Both the position numbers and the translations under genes were made by a program. A stretch of DNA of 64,000 nucleotides from a virus. The notes under the pieces were generated by a model, which had not been told where the DNA came from, searched no databases, and saw only the letters and a program-made list of their open reading frames with translations. This document shows positions 29,327 to 37,868 of the stretch, piece after piece. Where the stretch lies: the IMG/VR virus record IMGVR_UViG_3300023235_001889, positions 1 to 64,000 of that record; one strand, written 5' to 3'. Each line of letters opens with the position of its first letter. The first letter of the stretch is position 1.

Positions 29327-31387
29327 TCAACAAGGAGCGGGTGCTTTTGCAAATATATTAGCTTCAGCCCGTCTACGATTAGTCAATCCATCACTAACCA
29401 CTGCACCACCATTAACTCTTATTTTATTCCAACGCAACATTTGATTTGGCACTTCTTGGTATTCACCGGCATTTATTTTTTTAACCAATGTGCTATTACA
29501 AAATCCACTATTTCCGATGTTAAATGCCAATGAAACCATTGAATCGTATTGTTCTTGTGTAACCGGTTGCTTAACACAACCTCTAACACTTTTTTGCGTA
29601 GATGCCAAATCGTTTAATAATATAGTATTCATTTCATCATCAGTTATAACACCAGACGAAAATGTTCCATCTGCTTTTTCTTGTTTTGTTATAAGATGAC
29701 CAACACCAATTGTATCTAATCCAGCTTGATCTTTATAAACCGTGTTATCAGAACCTTCTGCTTGTTTTATAAAATCTAATCCTGCATCACTAATTTGACG
29801 TTGTGTAATAGTGGCTAATGCGCAATCTGGAACATTTTCTATTTGTATATATTCTGGCTGTTTTGTTACTGATATAGATTTACCCTCAAATCTTCTAGCA
29901 TCAGGCAATGTAATATCAATAGGTTTTTTAGCCGTTTCAGATGTTGCACCTTTTGGTATCTTGGTGTTTACCGGACCTTCTTCGACATTATTATTAGTTC
30001 CTTTGGTGGTTAATTGATGCTCCAACCACGGCTCATGTTGTGGCACACGTGGTACAATATTCACACCAGTTGCATATGGTTCACCAGATTCCCAAGACGA
30101 ATCGGTGCCACCAGTTTCTGTTGTTGGACCCGATGTCGGATGTGAAGCGGGTGCTACAGTGCCATTGGCTTGTGGTCCGGGTGCAGTGTTAAGTTCGATA
30201 ATTGGACCACCCTGTAACGACATTTTGGCTCCAGATGTTAAACCCATTTCCGCGCCCGATGTTATACCTATTTGCCCAAGGGCATCTATGCTAGTTTTTC
30301 CTACACTGTTTCCTGTATAATCACCATCACATTTAACATCAATATCACCGCCGACTTCTAGTATATAATCGCCGCCAATTTTCATGTTTAAATTTCTTGC
30401 CGCTTGAACATTAATATCTTGCCCTGATTTTACATTTACGTTTGCTTTTTCGGCATGTATGGATATATTTTCAGACCCATAAACATCGATGTTTCCATCA
30501 TTACCTAACTCTATCCATGATTTTCCATCACGACTAATCGCATAAATCATACCTTCGGTTTGATGCACGAGTATTTGAGCACCACTTTTTGTTCGCATTC
30601 TTATAAATTCTTGTTCTTGTTTATCATCCATGACAAATTGATTGCCATCGGGTGTTAAAACACCAAATACTTCACTGGGGGATTCACGTCTGGCTGAACT
30701 CGTACTTTGACCACGAACATCGTCTTTATCAAGACCTTGTTTGTTTTTTAACCCATCACGCAATGGTGTATATGCTTTTTTAAGAGGTTCTAACGCTCCA
30801 ATATCACCCGGTGTGTGCATATAATCGGGTTCAATAACTGGACCAACTTCATCACTCGTTCCACCATTATAAATATCACCTTTCGCAATACCTGGAATCA
30901 TATGATTCATATCTTGTTGAAATAAAACACCAAACCAAACACCAAAGTTGATATCACCATTCACGAATGTAATCATGACTTGGTTTCCTATATCTGGTGG
31001 TGGAAGCCATAACCCATATGATTGTCTGCCTCCATACACTGTATCTTCGTGCTCTGGAGTTCTATGACTATATAAACCATTATTGGAACCATCACCGTAG
31101 TAATCTGATATAATAGGTGTTGTATCATCAGTATAATAGTTATTGCGGGGGAATGTTGCGCCACCGAACGGTGAACAATAATGACATATAATCCAATTTT
31201 TTTCTTTATTTGCATCACCAGTTAGTTCTGGTATCCACACTAACAACCTACCCATATTTTGTGGGTCGGCGCTATTTCTGACAAAACCCAAATATGTTTT
31301 AGTTAATAAACTTCCATCAATGGCTGGATTTTCATCATACCATCGTGATGTAGTTGCTGTTCTCCGGTCTTCGTTATATGTATTCAT
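29327..31387 (-). CDS. 5: Baseplate hub/tail lysozyme gp5-like
   Basis: The product has 686 residues. The N-terminal OB-fold region (YLGFVRNSADPQNMGRLLVW) is followed by a linker and then beta-helix needle repeats near residues 330-390 (ISIHAEKANVNVKSGQDINV and following). A T4-lysozyme-type domain occupies about residues 529-686. The catalytic residues are E544 (KQAEG), D553 (YKDQ) and T559 (DTIGVGH), and LAFNIGNSGF and RWNK are also present. T4 gp5 has the lysozyme between the OB fold and the needle; here it sits at the C-terminus. The enzyme digests peptidoglycan during tail penetration. It is followed by gp25 in the same direction. Confidence 0.85.
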   Translation of the reverse strand: MNTYNEDRRTATTSRWYDENPAIDGSLLTKTYLGFVRNSADPQNMGRLLVWIPELTGDANKEKNWIICHYCSPFGGATFPRNNYYTDDTTPIISDYYGDGSNNGLYSHRTPEHEDTVYGGRQSYGLWLPPPDIGNQVMITFVNGDINFGVWFGVLFQQDMNHMIPGIAKGDIYNGGTSDEVGPVIEPDYMHTPGDIGALEPLKKAYTPLRDGLKNKQGLDKDDVRGQSTSSARRESPSEVFGVLTPDGNQFVMDDKQEQEFIRMRTKSGAQILVHQTEGMIYAISRDGKSWIELGNDGNIDVYGSENISIHAEKANVNVKSGQDINVQAARNLNMKIGGDYILEVGGDIDVKCDGDYTGNSVGKTSIDALGQIGITSGAEMGLTSGAKMSLQGGPIIELNTAPGPQANGTVAPASHPTSGPTTETGGTDSSWESGEPYATGVNIVPRVPQHEPWLEHQLTTKGTNNNVEEGPVNTKIPKGATSETAKKPIDITLPDARRFEGKSISVTKQPEYIQIENVPDCALATITQRQISDAGLDFIKQAEGSDNTVYKDQAGLDTIGVGHLITKQEKADGTFSSGVITDDEMNTILLNDLASTQKSVRGCVKQPVTQEQYDSMVSLAFNIGNSGFCNSTLVKKINAGEYQEVPNQMLRWNKIRVNGGAVVSDGLTNRRRAEANIFAKAPAPC

Positions 31388-31388
31388 A

Positions 31389-33953
31389 TTAATCCAATTT
31401 ATTTAATAGTTTAATTATATCTTGCTCTTTTGTAAGTGGGTCAATATGTCCAACTAAATGCTGTGTAAATTTGCCACCAGAAAAATTATTTTCAACCGTT
31501 GTTACTCTATATAATCCATTAAATCCGTTTTCTTTTCGACGTAAATTATATAATCCTGAGCCGCTATATGATTCATCACGACGTTCATTGCCGCCATCAT
31601 CAATAGAAACTGGAAATTTAAACGATAATAATAATAACGAATCAGAACCAGTCAAGTCAATATATCCTTGTGATTGTGTTAATCGTTTATTTATGTTTGG
31701 CTCACCCAACCAATATGGATCACCACGAATTTCTAACGACAAATTTGTCATTTGACCTTTGAATCCATATATTTGGTTCATCGCGGATGAGAAAAATGCT
31801 CTATCAGGATCGTCAGTTCCTTCAATGTTGGTTTCACCCGTTGCCGATGTTGGTGATATTTGTGCTCCAATATCATTTACTTCACTGTTTGTTTTTATCT
31901 CGACATTGAGGTCTGGGTCTATAATATCTTCGGCAAAAAATATTGATCCCGTATTATTTTTATTTTCAATTCTTCTTGCCGATGTATTACTTATAGATGA
32001 TATATTACTGGTTGTTGTATTGTCATTATCAATGCTAATTCTTCTGAGTTTTTCTTCCGCGCCCCATTGGCTTGAATTTAATGTGGTTTGACTATCACTA
32101 AGCGCGACCTCGACTTCTAATTTTATTTTTCTGTCAACTTCTGCCAGTCTTTCTGCTGTAGTTTTGATTAGTTCATCTGACGTCTGTATATCACCATCAC
32201 CAAGGAATATGGATTTATCAGATTTTTGAATATCTTGCAATGTTGCAAGTTTTTTCTTAAGATCGTCCCTTGATTGAAGCAACGTGGTAGTAGCCGTTTC
32301 AGTGACTTGGCTATTTTTTGTGTTTACATTTCCATTTAAACTGGGTGAGGGATTTGCCGATCTTCCTTGACCTTTAAATAACGGCAAACTGACAAACCAT
32401 GCCGAGTTTAATTCTACTTTATAATCCAATACTTCAGTGTTTTCACCCGTAAACATATAATCATATTTCTTTATTAAATTAGAAATCTTTAATTTTGCAG
32501 TTAATAATTCTTCACTATTTTGAGTTGATTTTGATTTTATTATTTGATTTCTTGAAGAAATTGGAATAAATGTTTTATAATCCTTAATAATATATTCTAT
32601 ATCTATATTATATGCCCTTGCAATTTTATTGTAACTTGTTATCGTTACTTTTGGGTCGATAACAAAAGCAATTGACGGTTTTAATAAATCACGTTCGGTG
32701 TCGCCACTCAATCTTCTTCCTATTTCACCAAATAATAATAACGACTGCCCTTCTTTGGTGCACCCAATGACTTGTTGTATTATCGTATCAATGGATGTTC
32801 CAGCTTTAAATGTTAGAACCCATTTAAGGTCTTTATCAAAATCGTTATATGCCTGCGATTTTATATTAAAGCGGTCATCTTCGCGCAATTTCCATGTAGA
32901 CATCGACGGGAAAGATACCGGATTGCGTTTAGAATCCCCCACATTAACAAGAGGATGATCTGGTAATGTTATTTTATAATTTCGCAAATTTTCGATTTTA
33001 TCTTTGTCGAGATATGTGTCATATTTACTAAAACCATTCACTACTTCAGTGAATTTTTCAAAAAACTCACCCACGGTAATTGCTTCAATTTTAATCATAG
33101 AATCCAATCTTCTCGCGGAGTCTTCTAAACTAGCTTCATTTTGAACTATGCATTCCAATGTATATTCCGTACCGCCTTTATTCATTTCAATATCAACTTT
33201 TGATGTGCGCAAACTCCAAGTTCGGGTTTGATTTTCTAATGTTACTGTATCACCACCTTCATATGAAGTATCACCACCAGGATTATATCCCTTAAATCTT
33301 AAATCTAACCACAATGGAACGCGTTTATGATCAAATACCCCAAGTTCTAGTGCAGATTCTCTCATAAAATCCAACATCGAAGAGCCGAATGGTTCAATTA
33401 TTTTTATAGTAACACTAGTTGCAAAAGAATTTTTTGTTTTCAATGATGGAGATATTATAGTATCTATCGACACGTCAGTTATATATAAACCTGTTGATCC
33501 AGTTTCAGCAAGAATTATTATATTTTCTTGCGGTATGGTTTCAATTGTGGCTCTTTCTGTTGTCATAAATAATCTGAAATTATATGTCATATTATCATAT
33601 TCAGAAAGAACATTTGGTTTTATTTTCTCTGCCAATGGATATGGCTCAAATGGCATAGATGTGCCATTATTTAGAGCTTTAAAATTATCCACTGGTACCT
33701 TGTTAGTAAATCTAAAATCATCAACGGGCGCAGGTGCTGCCCCTATAGAATTAAAACTATCCACTGGGGCAGATGCCGCACCAACAGAATTAAAGTTATC
33801 AACGGGTGCGGGTGCTGCTCCTATAGAATTAAAGTTATCAACGGGTGCGGGTGCTGCTCCTATAGAATTAAATTCATCAACAGGTGCAGATGCAGCACCA
33901 ATAGAACTAAAATTTTCAACCGAGGCTGCGCCATTATCTGATGTATTACCCAT
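31389..33953 (-). CDS. Baseplate hub-type structural protein with N-terminal 13-residue repeats
   Basis: The product has 854 residues. It opens with five copies of a VDxFNSIGAAPAP repeat (residues 12-76). The next region (TGLYITDVSIDTIISPSL, then SVTIKIIEPFGSSMLDFM) matches a hub-associated protein type found beside gp5 in marine T4-like phages. The C-terminal part has GDPYWLGEP and a final strand set ending FSGGKFTQHLVGHID. Location between gp5 and gp53 suggests the gp27-like hub position. T4 gp27 is much shorter (391 residues), so the assignment is by context. It is separated from gp5 by one base. Confidence 0.5.
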   Translation of the reverse strand: MGNTSDNGAASVENFSSIGAASAPVDEFNSIGAAPAPVDNFNSIGAAPAPVDNFNSVGAASAPVDSFNSIGAAPAPVDDFRFTNKVPVDNFKALNNGTSMPFEPYPLAEKIKPNVLSEYDNMTYNFRLFMTTERATIETIPQENIIILAETGSTGLYITDVSIDTIISPSLKTKNSFATSVTIKIIEPFGSSMLDFMRESALELGVFDHKRVPLWLDLRFKGYNPGGDTSYEGGDTVTLENQTRTWSLRTSKVDIEMNKGGTEYTLECIVQNEASLEDSARRLDSMIKIEAITVGEFFEKFTEVVNGFSKYDTYLDKDKIENLRNYKITLPDHPLVNVGDSKRNPVSFPSMSTWKLREDDRFNIKSQAYNDFDKDLKWVLTFKAGTSIDTIIQQVIGCTKEGQSLLLFGEIGRRLSGDTERDLLKPSIAFVIDPKVTITSYNKIARAYNIDIEYIIKDYKTFIPISSRNQIIKSKSTQNSEELLTAKLKISNLIKKYDYMFTGENTEVLDYKVELNSAWFVSLPLFKGQGRSANPSPSLNGNVNTKNSQVTETATTTLLQSRDDLKKKLATLQDIQKSDKSIFLGDGDIQTSDELIKTTAERLAEVDRKIKLEVEVALSDSQTTLNSSQWGAEEKLRRISIDNDNTTTSNISSISNTSARRIENKNNTGSIFFAEDIIDPDLNVEIKTNSEVNDIGAQISPTSATGETNIEGTDDPDRAFFSSAMNQIYGFKGQMTNLSLEIRGDPYWLGEPNINKRLTQSQGYIDLTGSDSLLLLSFKFPVSIDDGGNERRDESYSGSGLYNLRRKENGFNGLYRVTTVENNFSGGKFTQHLVGHIDPLTKEQDIIKLLNKLD
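33726..33920 (-). repeat. Five tandem 39-base coding repeats
   Basis: Five in-frame copies encode VDxFNSIGAAPAP with single substitutions (VENFSSIGAASAP in the first). They form a flexible, alanine/proline-containing N-terminal extension of the hub-type protein. Two adjacent copies are almost identical at DNA level, so copy number probably varies between relatives. Confidence 0.85.
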
Positions 33954-33954
33954 A

Positions 33955-34269
33955 TTACATTCCTAATAAACTAAAAATACGCTGTTTTGATGGTACATAT
34001 AAATTCAATCCTGCCACTAATCCATATATAGGATCAATTAATTGGTCTGGGTTTCTTATTATAAATATCCACCATAAATCTGGTGTTCCATATAAATTAT
34101 TGCTTAATAAATCAGGACGTTCGTGAAATTTTGTGCTTACTTCTATGCCTTCATCGCCATCATCCGCCGTAACATCACGAAATTCCATATATCTCATATA
34201 CTGAACTAGATCATTTGCTTGTGGTGTTTTAAAATACGGAGAAGAATTTTTATATATAGTTGTTGGCAT
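33955..34269 (-). CDS. 53: Baseplate wedge protein gp53-like
   Basis: The product has 104 residues from the ATG at 34269, which overlaps the preceding stop as TAATG behind GGGTGG. The frame is open to 34278 but that start is less likely. The signature RPDLLSNNLYGTPDLWW, DPIYGLVAGLNLYVPS and a short C-terminal tail matches the gp53 family of small wedge proteins. T4 gp53 is longer (196 residues), but marine versions are similarly short. gp53 binds gp6/gp25 in the wedge. Confidence 0.78.
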   Translation of the reverse strand: MPTTIYKNSSPYFKTPQANDLVQYMRYMEFRDVTADDGDEGIEVSTKFHERPDLLSNNLYGTPDLWWIFIIRNPDQLIDPIYGLVAGLNLYVPSKQRIFSLLGM

Positions 34270-35036
34270 TATATCCACCCACCCTTTTTGATTAATTTAC
34301 CAGTTCTAAAATCATTAAGATTGAAATTTCTTCTCCATCTATTTGGTGAGTTTTGAACCGTCATATTAACAGTAATATTAAATTTGGTTGGTATCCAAGC
34401 ATCATATGGTTGCGAACTTACCGTTCCGTTAAAACTATCAACTTCTGTTGCTACATCGGTATTAACAATTGAACTGTTTATAGCCGATGATCCATTAACC
34501 TCAACATAATCAACATCTTGTGGCAGTTCTATCGAATAACTAGTTACGATAACTGGAACATTATGAAACATTGCGGTACCATGTGCATTGAATAATAACA
34601 CAGGTGGCGGTGTGCCGCGCAAATTTTTAGATTCTTGATCCAATCCACCAATTCCAAAAAACATTTTAGTAATAGTTCTCAAAAAATGTATAGCAGCTAA
34701 ACAATATAATGCTTCATCTTGATTCATTGCAGTAAACTGACCAGAACACATTATTTCTTTTGGTGCTACCGACTTGAATGCCATAAATGGCTGATTGCTA
34801 TGAACAGGATCATATGAATCATATTGAACTGATGTCACATCATTAATAATGGGTGTATAAGGCCACAACAATCCACCCGTTTGATATAATGGTCGCAATA
34901 TGTTTTCATTATCGCTTAATGATCCATATATTTTATCACGAACGCCGGGCTTTGCTGATAGCCTTGCGCGTTTATCACCAAATGATCCAGCACCAGATTG
35001 CTGTCCACCTATTGGGGTTTTTTGAATATCCACCAT
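34269..35036 (-). CDS. Baseplate/tail-tube associated structural protein
   Basis: The product has 255 residues. The first 55 residues are polar (GQQSGAGSFGDKRARL), then WPYTPIINDVTSVQYDSYDP. A later segment has PPVLLFNAHGTAMFHNVPVI and SYSIELPQDVDYVEV. I associate this pattern with tube-like baseplate proteins (gp48/gp54 type caps or initiators), but this is recollection of a pattern, not a proven match. It is the first gene of the minus-strand baseplate unit, 31 bases after a late-box candidate, and overlaps gp53 by one base. Confidence 0.5.
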   Translation of the reverse strand: MVDIQKTPIGGQQSGAGSFGDKRARLSAKPGVRDKIYGSLSDNENILRPLYQTGGLLWPYTPIINDVTSVQYDSYDPVHSNQPFMAFKSVAPKEIMCSGQFTAMNQDEALYCLAAIHFLRTITKMFFGIGGLDQESKNLRGTPPPVLLFNAHGTAMFHNVPVIVTSYSIELPQDVDYVEVNGSSAINSSIVNTDVATEVDSFNGTVSSQPYDAWIPTKFNITVNMTVQNSPNRWRRNFNLNDFRTGKLIKKGGWI

Positions 35037-35066
35037 TGTATTGCTCCATTAATAATATAACAATTA

Positions 35067-35074
35067 TATTTATT
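35067..35074 (-). promoter_or_regulatory. Candidate late promoter box (AATAAATA)
   Basis: A one-mismatch late box on the minus strand lies 31 bases before the start at 35036. It faces away from the tandem early promoters that drive the plus-strand genes, so this 179-base gap is a divergent control region. Confidence 0.45.
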
Positions 35075-35105
35075 TTATAAAATAAAACCTATTATAATAA
35101 AACAC

Positions 35106-35170
35106 TTGACTTTTGCTGAAATGCTATTATAATAAAAGTATTTGACTTTTTTTCAACAAAATGATATAAT
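35106..35170 (+). promoter_or_regulatory. Two tandem sigma70-type promoters of gp55
   Basis: First: TTGACT 35106-35111, 16-base spacer, TATAAT 35128-35133. Second: TTGACT 35142-35147, 17-base spacer, TATAAT 35165-35170. They are part of a 35-base direct duplication: ATTATAATAAAA occurs at 35091 and 35126, each followed by TTGACTTTT. Both face the gp55 gene, which begins at 35216 behind TAGGAAT. Confidence 0.8.
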
Positions 35171-35215
35171 GTTAATTAAATCAACTATTTACCTTTTATA
35201 TAGGAATATATACCC

Positions 35216-36265
35216 ATGAAAAGAACCACAAATGTATATCTAACAAATAAAGAATTATTATCTGAAATACATATATCGAAAATGACCTACACCACAATAG
35301 ATGATCCAAAATATTACATGTATGATACAATCGTGTATGATTTAGATGTATTTATGGATGACGAAGTATGCACATATCATTATGGAACATGGGAAGTGGT
35401 GTATATACCCAAACCTAAAACCAAAGATAAAAATAAAAAGGAAATAGTCGAAGAAGAAATACCAGAAATATTAACTGAAGAAAAATCAAATTTGTGGGCA
35501 TTTATGAAACATAAAGACGCTCCACATAGAACAATTATATCAACAAAACTTCTTAAACCAAAAACTTCCGAAGAATTTATATATGAAGTGAAGCAATCAA
35601 AGGCTAAAAAATATAACAAAAAAACTGGTATAATACCCAAATTACACGCTGATGATATTTTAACCGGTGATTTGAATATACGATACATGACATATGAGCA
35701 TATACCATTAGATGAAAATTGGGATGATGAAAAAATAAAAAAGAAAGCATCTGATGGATATACAAAACTCAACTTTCCACCATTTAAACTTTATGTGCTT
35801 GAGAATGGTGTGCCTAGATGTGTTGGATTAAGTCATCATATAGATGATAAGTTCAACCACGAAGACGGGAGAACAACTGAAATGTTAGGTCAAATGTATA
35901 TGAAACTGGTTGAAAAAATAGGCAAAAAAGGTTCATTTAGAAATTATACATACCTCGATGAAATGAAAGCATCAGCATTGGTGCAGTTATCACAAGTTGG
36001 ATTACTATTCGATGAAGGTAGAAGCCAGAACCCAAATCCATTCGCATTTTATACAACTGTTGTCACAAACGTATTCAAACGCATATTAAACAATGAAAAG
36101 AAAGTTCGAGATATACGCGATGATTTAATTGAGCAAGCAGGGCATACTCCTAGCCACTCGCGCCAATCTGAAACCGAATGGGAAAATTATAAAGAGCGAT
36201 ATAATGATAATGACTCAACTTTAATCAAGCAACGCCGTGAATCGAGAAATAAAAATTTGACATAA
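35216..36265 (+). CDS. 55: Late sigma factor gp55-like with long N-terminal extension
   Basis: The product has 349 residues; T4 gp55 has 185. The C-terminal part (about 222-325) carries the gp55 core: LGQMYMKLVEKIGKKGSFRN, YTYLDEM, NPNPFAFYTTVVTNVFKRIL and NNEKKVRDIRDD. This core is the sigma region 2-like part that binds RNA polymerase and late boxes. The first 220 residues are charged, predicted mixed alpha/beta, and unlike T4 gp55. They include a KPKTKDKNKKEIVEEE linker. The protein would direct transcription from the TATAAATA boxes of this window. It is expressed from strong early promoters. Confidence 0.78.
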   Translation: MKRTTNVYLTNKELLSEIHISKMTYTTIDDPKYYMYDTIVYDLDVFMDDEVCTYHYGTWEVVYIPKPKTKDKNKKEIVEEEIPEILTEEKSNLWAFMKHKDAPHRTIISTKLLKPKTSEEFIYEVKQSKAKKYNKKTGIIPKLHADDILTGDLNIRYMTYEHIPLDENWDDEKIKKKASDGYTKLNFPPFKLYVLENGVPRCVGLSHHIDDKFNHEDGRTTEMLGQMYMKLVEKIGKKGSFRNYTYLDEMKASALVQLSQVGLLFDEGRSQNPNPFAFYTTVVTNVFKRILNNEKKVRDIRDDLIEQAGHTPSHSRQSETEWENYKERYNDNDSTLIKQRRESRNKNLT

Positions 36266-36285
36266 CGAACAGCATTTACTATAAT
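36257..36285 (+). promoter_or_regulatory. Consensus sigma70 promoter of gp47
   Basis: TTGACA (36257-36262), 17-base spacer, TATAAT (36280-36285): both hexamers match the consensus exactly. The -35 box overlaps the last codons and stop of gp55. It provides separate transcription of the gp47-ATPase-gp46 genes. Confidence 0.82.
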
Positions 36286-36314
36286 AAATGAAAATAATAC
36301 TATAGGAATACTTA

Positions 36315-37343
36315 ATGACAGATCAACTCTTTAAAAAAGTTGCTTGTTTCACCGATATTCATCTAGGACTTAAAGGCGACTCTGATCAACATCTAGAGGA
36401 TTGCGCCAATTTTATAACATGGTTCATAGATAAAGCAAAAGAAAATAATGCAGAAACTTGTATATTTCTTGGTGATTGGCATGACACACGGGCAAAAACA
36501 AGCAATAAAACAATGAATGCCAGTTTGAAGAATATCGAACGACTTGCGGCGGCATTTGATAATTTTTACTTTATAACTGGTAATCATGATTTATTTTATC
36601 GTGATAATCGTGAAATAAACTCAGTGGAATTTAGCAAACTAATCGACAATGTAACAATTATATCTGAACCATTTTTACAGGGTGATGTTTCTATAATGCC
36701 TTGGCTTAACGGCGAAGAATGGAAAGATGTTAAAAAAATAAAAAGCAAATATATGTTTGGGCATTTTGAATTACCTGGCTTTCTCATGAATGCGATGGTA
36801 AGAATGCCCGATTCCGGTAATATACATGGTGATCATTTCAAACACCAAGATTATGTGTTTAGTGGTCATTTCCATAAAAGACAAAATCAAGGAAAGATTC
36901 ATTATATAGGTAACACATTTCCACATAATTTTTCAGATATAAATGATGACGAACGTGGTATGATGCTCCTCGAATGGGGCGGAAAACCAGAATTTTTAGA
37001 ATGGTCAGAAGCACCTAATTATAGAAAACTCACATTAACGCAATTACTTGAAGAACCAGAAAAATGGATTGATAACCGTTCATATGTTAGGGTTGAAATG
37101 GATGTAACACCCACATTCGAAGAAATTGTGTACATTAAAGAAGAAATTAACAATGAATTTAATCCTCGTGAATTGAGTTTAATTTCATTAGCGAATGATG
37201 AAGTATTATTAGATTTCGATGGCGATATAAACTTTGAATCCGTTGATGCGGTTGTCCTTACGCATATTGATGCAATTGATAGTGTTAACATAGATTCTGA
37301 TTTTCTTAAAACAATTTATATGGGTCTAAACGATGCAGAATAA
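36315..37343 (+). CDS. 47: Recombination nuclease subunit gp47 (Mre11-like)
   Basis: The product has 342 residues, equal to the T4 protein size class (339). It shows the metallophosphoesterase motifs in order: DIHLG (D14, H16), GDWHD (D54), GNHD (N90, H91, D92), GHFE (H150) and GHFH (H185, H187). Together with gp46 it resects DNA ends for phage recombination-dependent replication. It begins behind AGGAATA and a perfect host promoter. A small ATPase gene separates it from gp46. Confidence 0.93.
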   Translation: MTDQLFKKVACFTDIHLGLKGDSDQHLEDCANFITWFIDKAKENNAETCIFLGDWHDTRAKTSNKTMNASLKNIERLAAAFDNFYFITGNHDLFYRDNREINSVEFSKLIDNVTIISEPFLQGDVSIMPWLNGEEWKDVKKIKSKYMFGHFELPGFLMNAMVRMPDSGNIHGDHFKHQDYVFSGHFHKRQNQGKIHYIGNTFPHNFSDINDDERGMMLLEWGGKPEFLEWSEAPNYRKLTLTQLLEEPEKWIDNRSYVRVEMDVTPTFEEIVYIKEEINNEFNPRELSLISLANDEVLLDFDGDINFESVDAVVLTHIDAIDSVNIDSDFLKTIYMGLNDAE

Positions 37344-37358
37344 AAAGGAGTATATAAT

Positions 37359-37868
37359 ATGAAAGTTATAAATTTATTCGGTGGGCCATGTACTGGAAAA
37401 TCTACCATTGCAGCCGGTCTTTTTCATGAAATGAAAATGAAAGGATATAATATTGAATTAGTAACAGAATATGCAAAGGATATGACGTGGGAAGAGCGTG
37501 GTAACATCCTTGCTGACCCGTTATATATTCTAGCAAAACAACATCGTAGAATATCAAGGCTGAAAGGCAAGGTTGATTATATTATAACCGATTCCCCATT
37601 GCTGTTAGGATTAGCATATATAAGTGATGATTATTATAAAAATTGCAAGCCATTATTGCTTGAGATATTTTCATCATATGACAATTATAATTTCATGCTA
37701 ACACGTCCTGAAACATATAGCGAAATAGGAAGAAATCAAACGTTAGAAGAGGCAAAACTAATCGACGACGCTGTTACAAATGTATTAACCGACAACGACG
37801 TCGATTATAAACAACTTCCAGTTCCTATGAGTAAAATATTGTCAATAGTATTAAGTGAGACAACATAA
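37359..37868 (+). CDS. P-loop ATPase (AAA_28/NadR-like)
   Basis: The product has 169 residues, starting behind AGGAG. Walker A is GGPCTGKST (residues 8-16). A Walker B-like strand DYIITDSPLLLGL lies near residue 70, and the TEYAKDMTWEER segment near 37 is typical of small NadR/AAA_28-type NTPases or kinases found in phages. No lid or DNA-binding domain is visible. It lies between the gp47 and gp46 genes, with the gp46 start immediately after its stop. The substrate is unknown. A nucleotide or deoxynucleotide metabolic role is only possible. Confidence 0.72.
   Translation: MKVINLFGGPCTGKSTIAAGLFHEMKMKGYNIELVTEYAKDMTWEERGNILADPLYILAKQHRRISRLKGKVDYIITDSPLLLGLAYISDDYYKNCKPLLLEIFSSYDNYNFMLTRPETYSEIGRNQTLEEAKLIDDAVTNVLTDNDVDYKQLPVPMSKILSIVLSETT

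Noticed and set aside
33726-33920. CRISPR-like array
   Set aside because: The repeats are contiguous coding repeats without spacers. I saw no CRISPR array elsewhere in the window.
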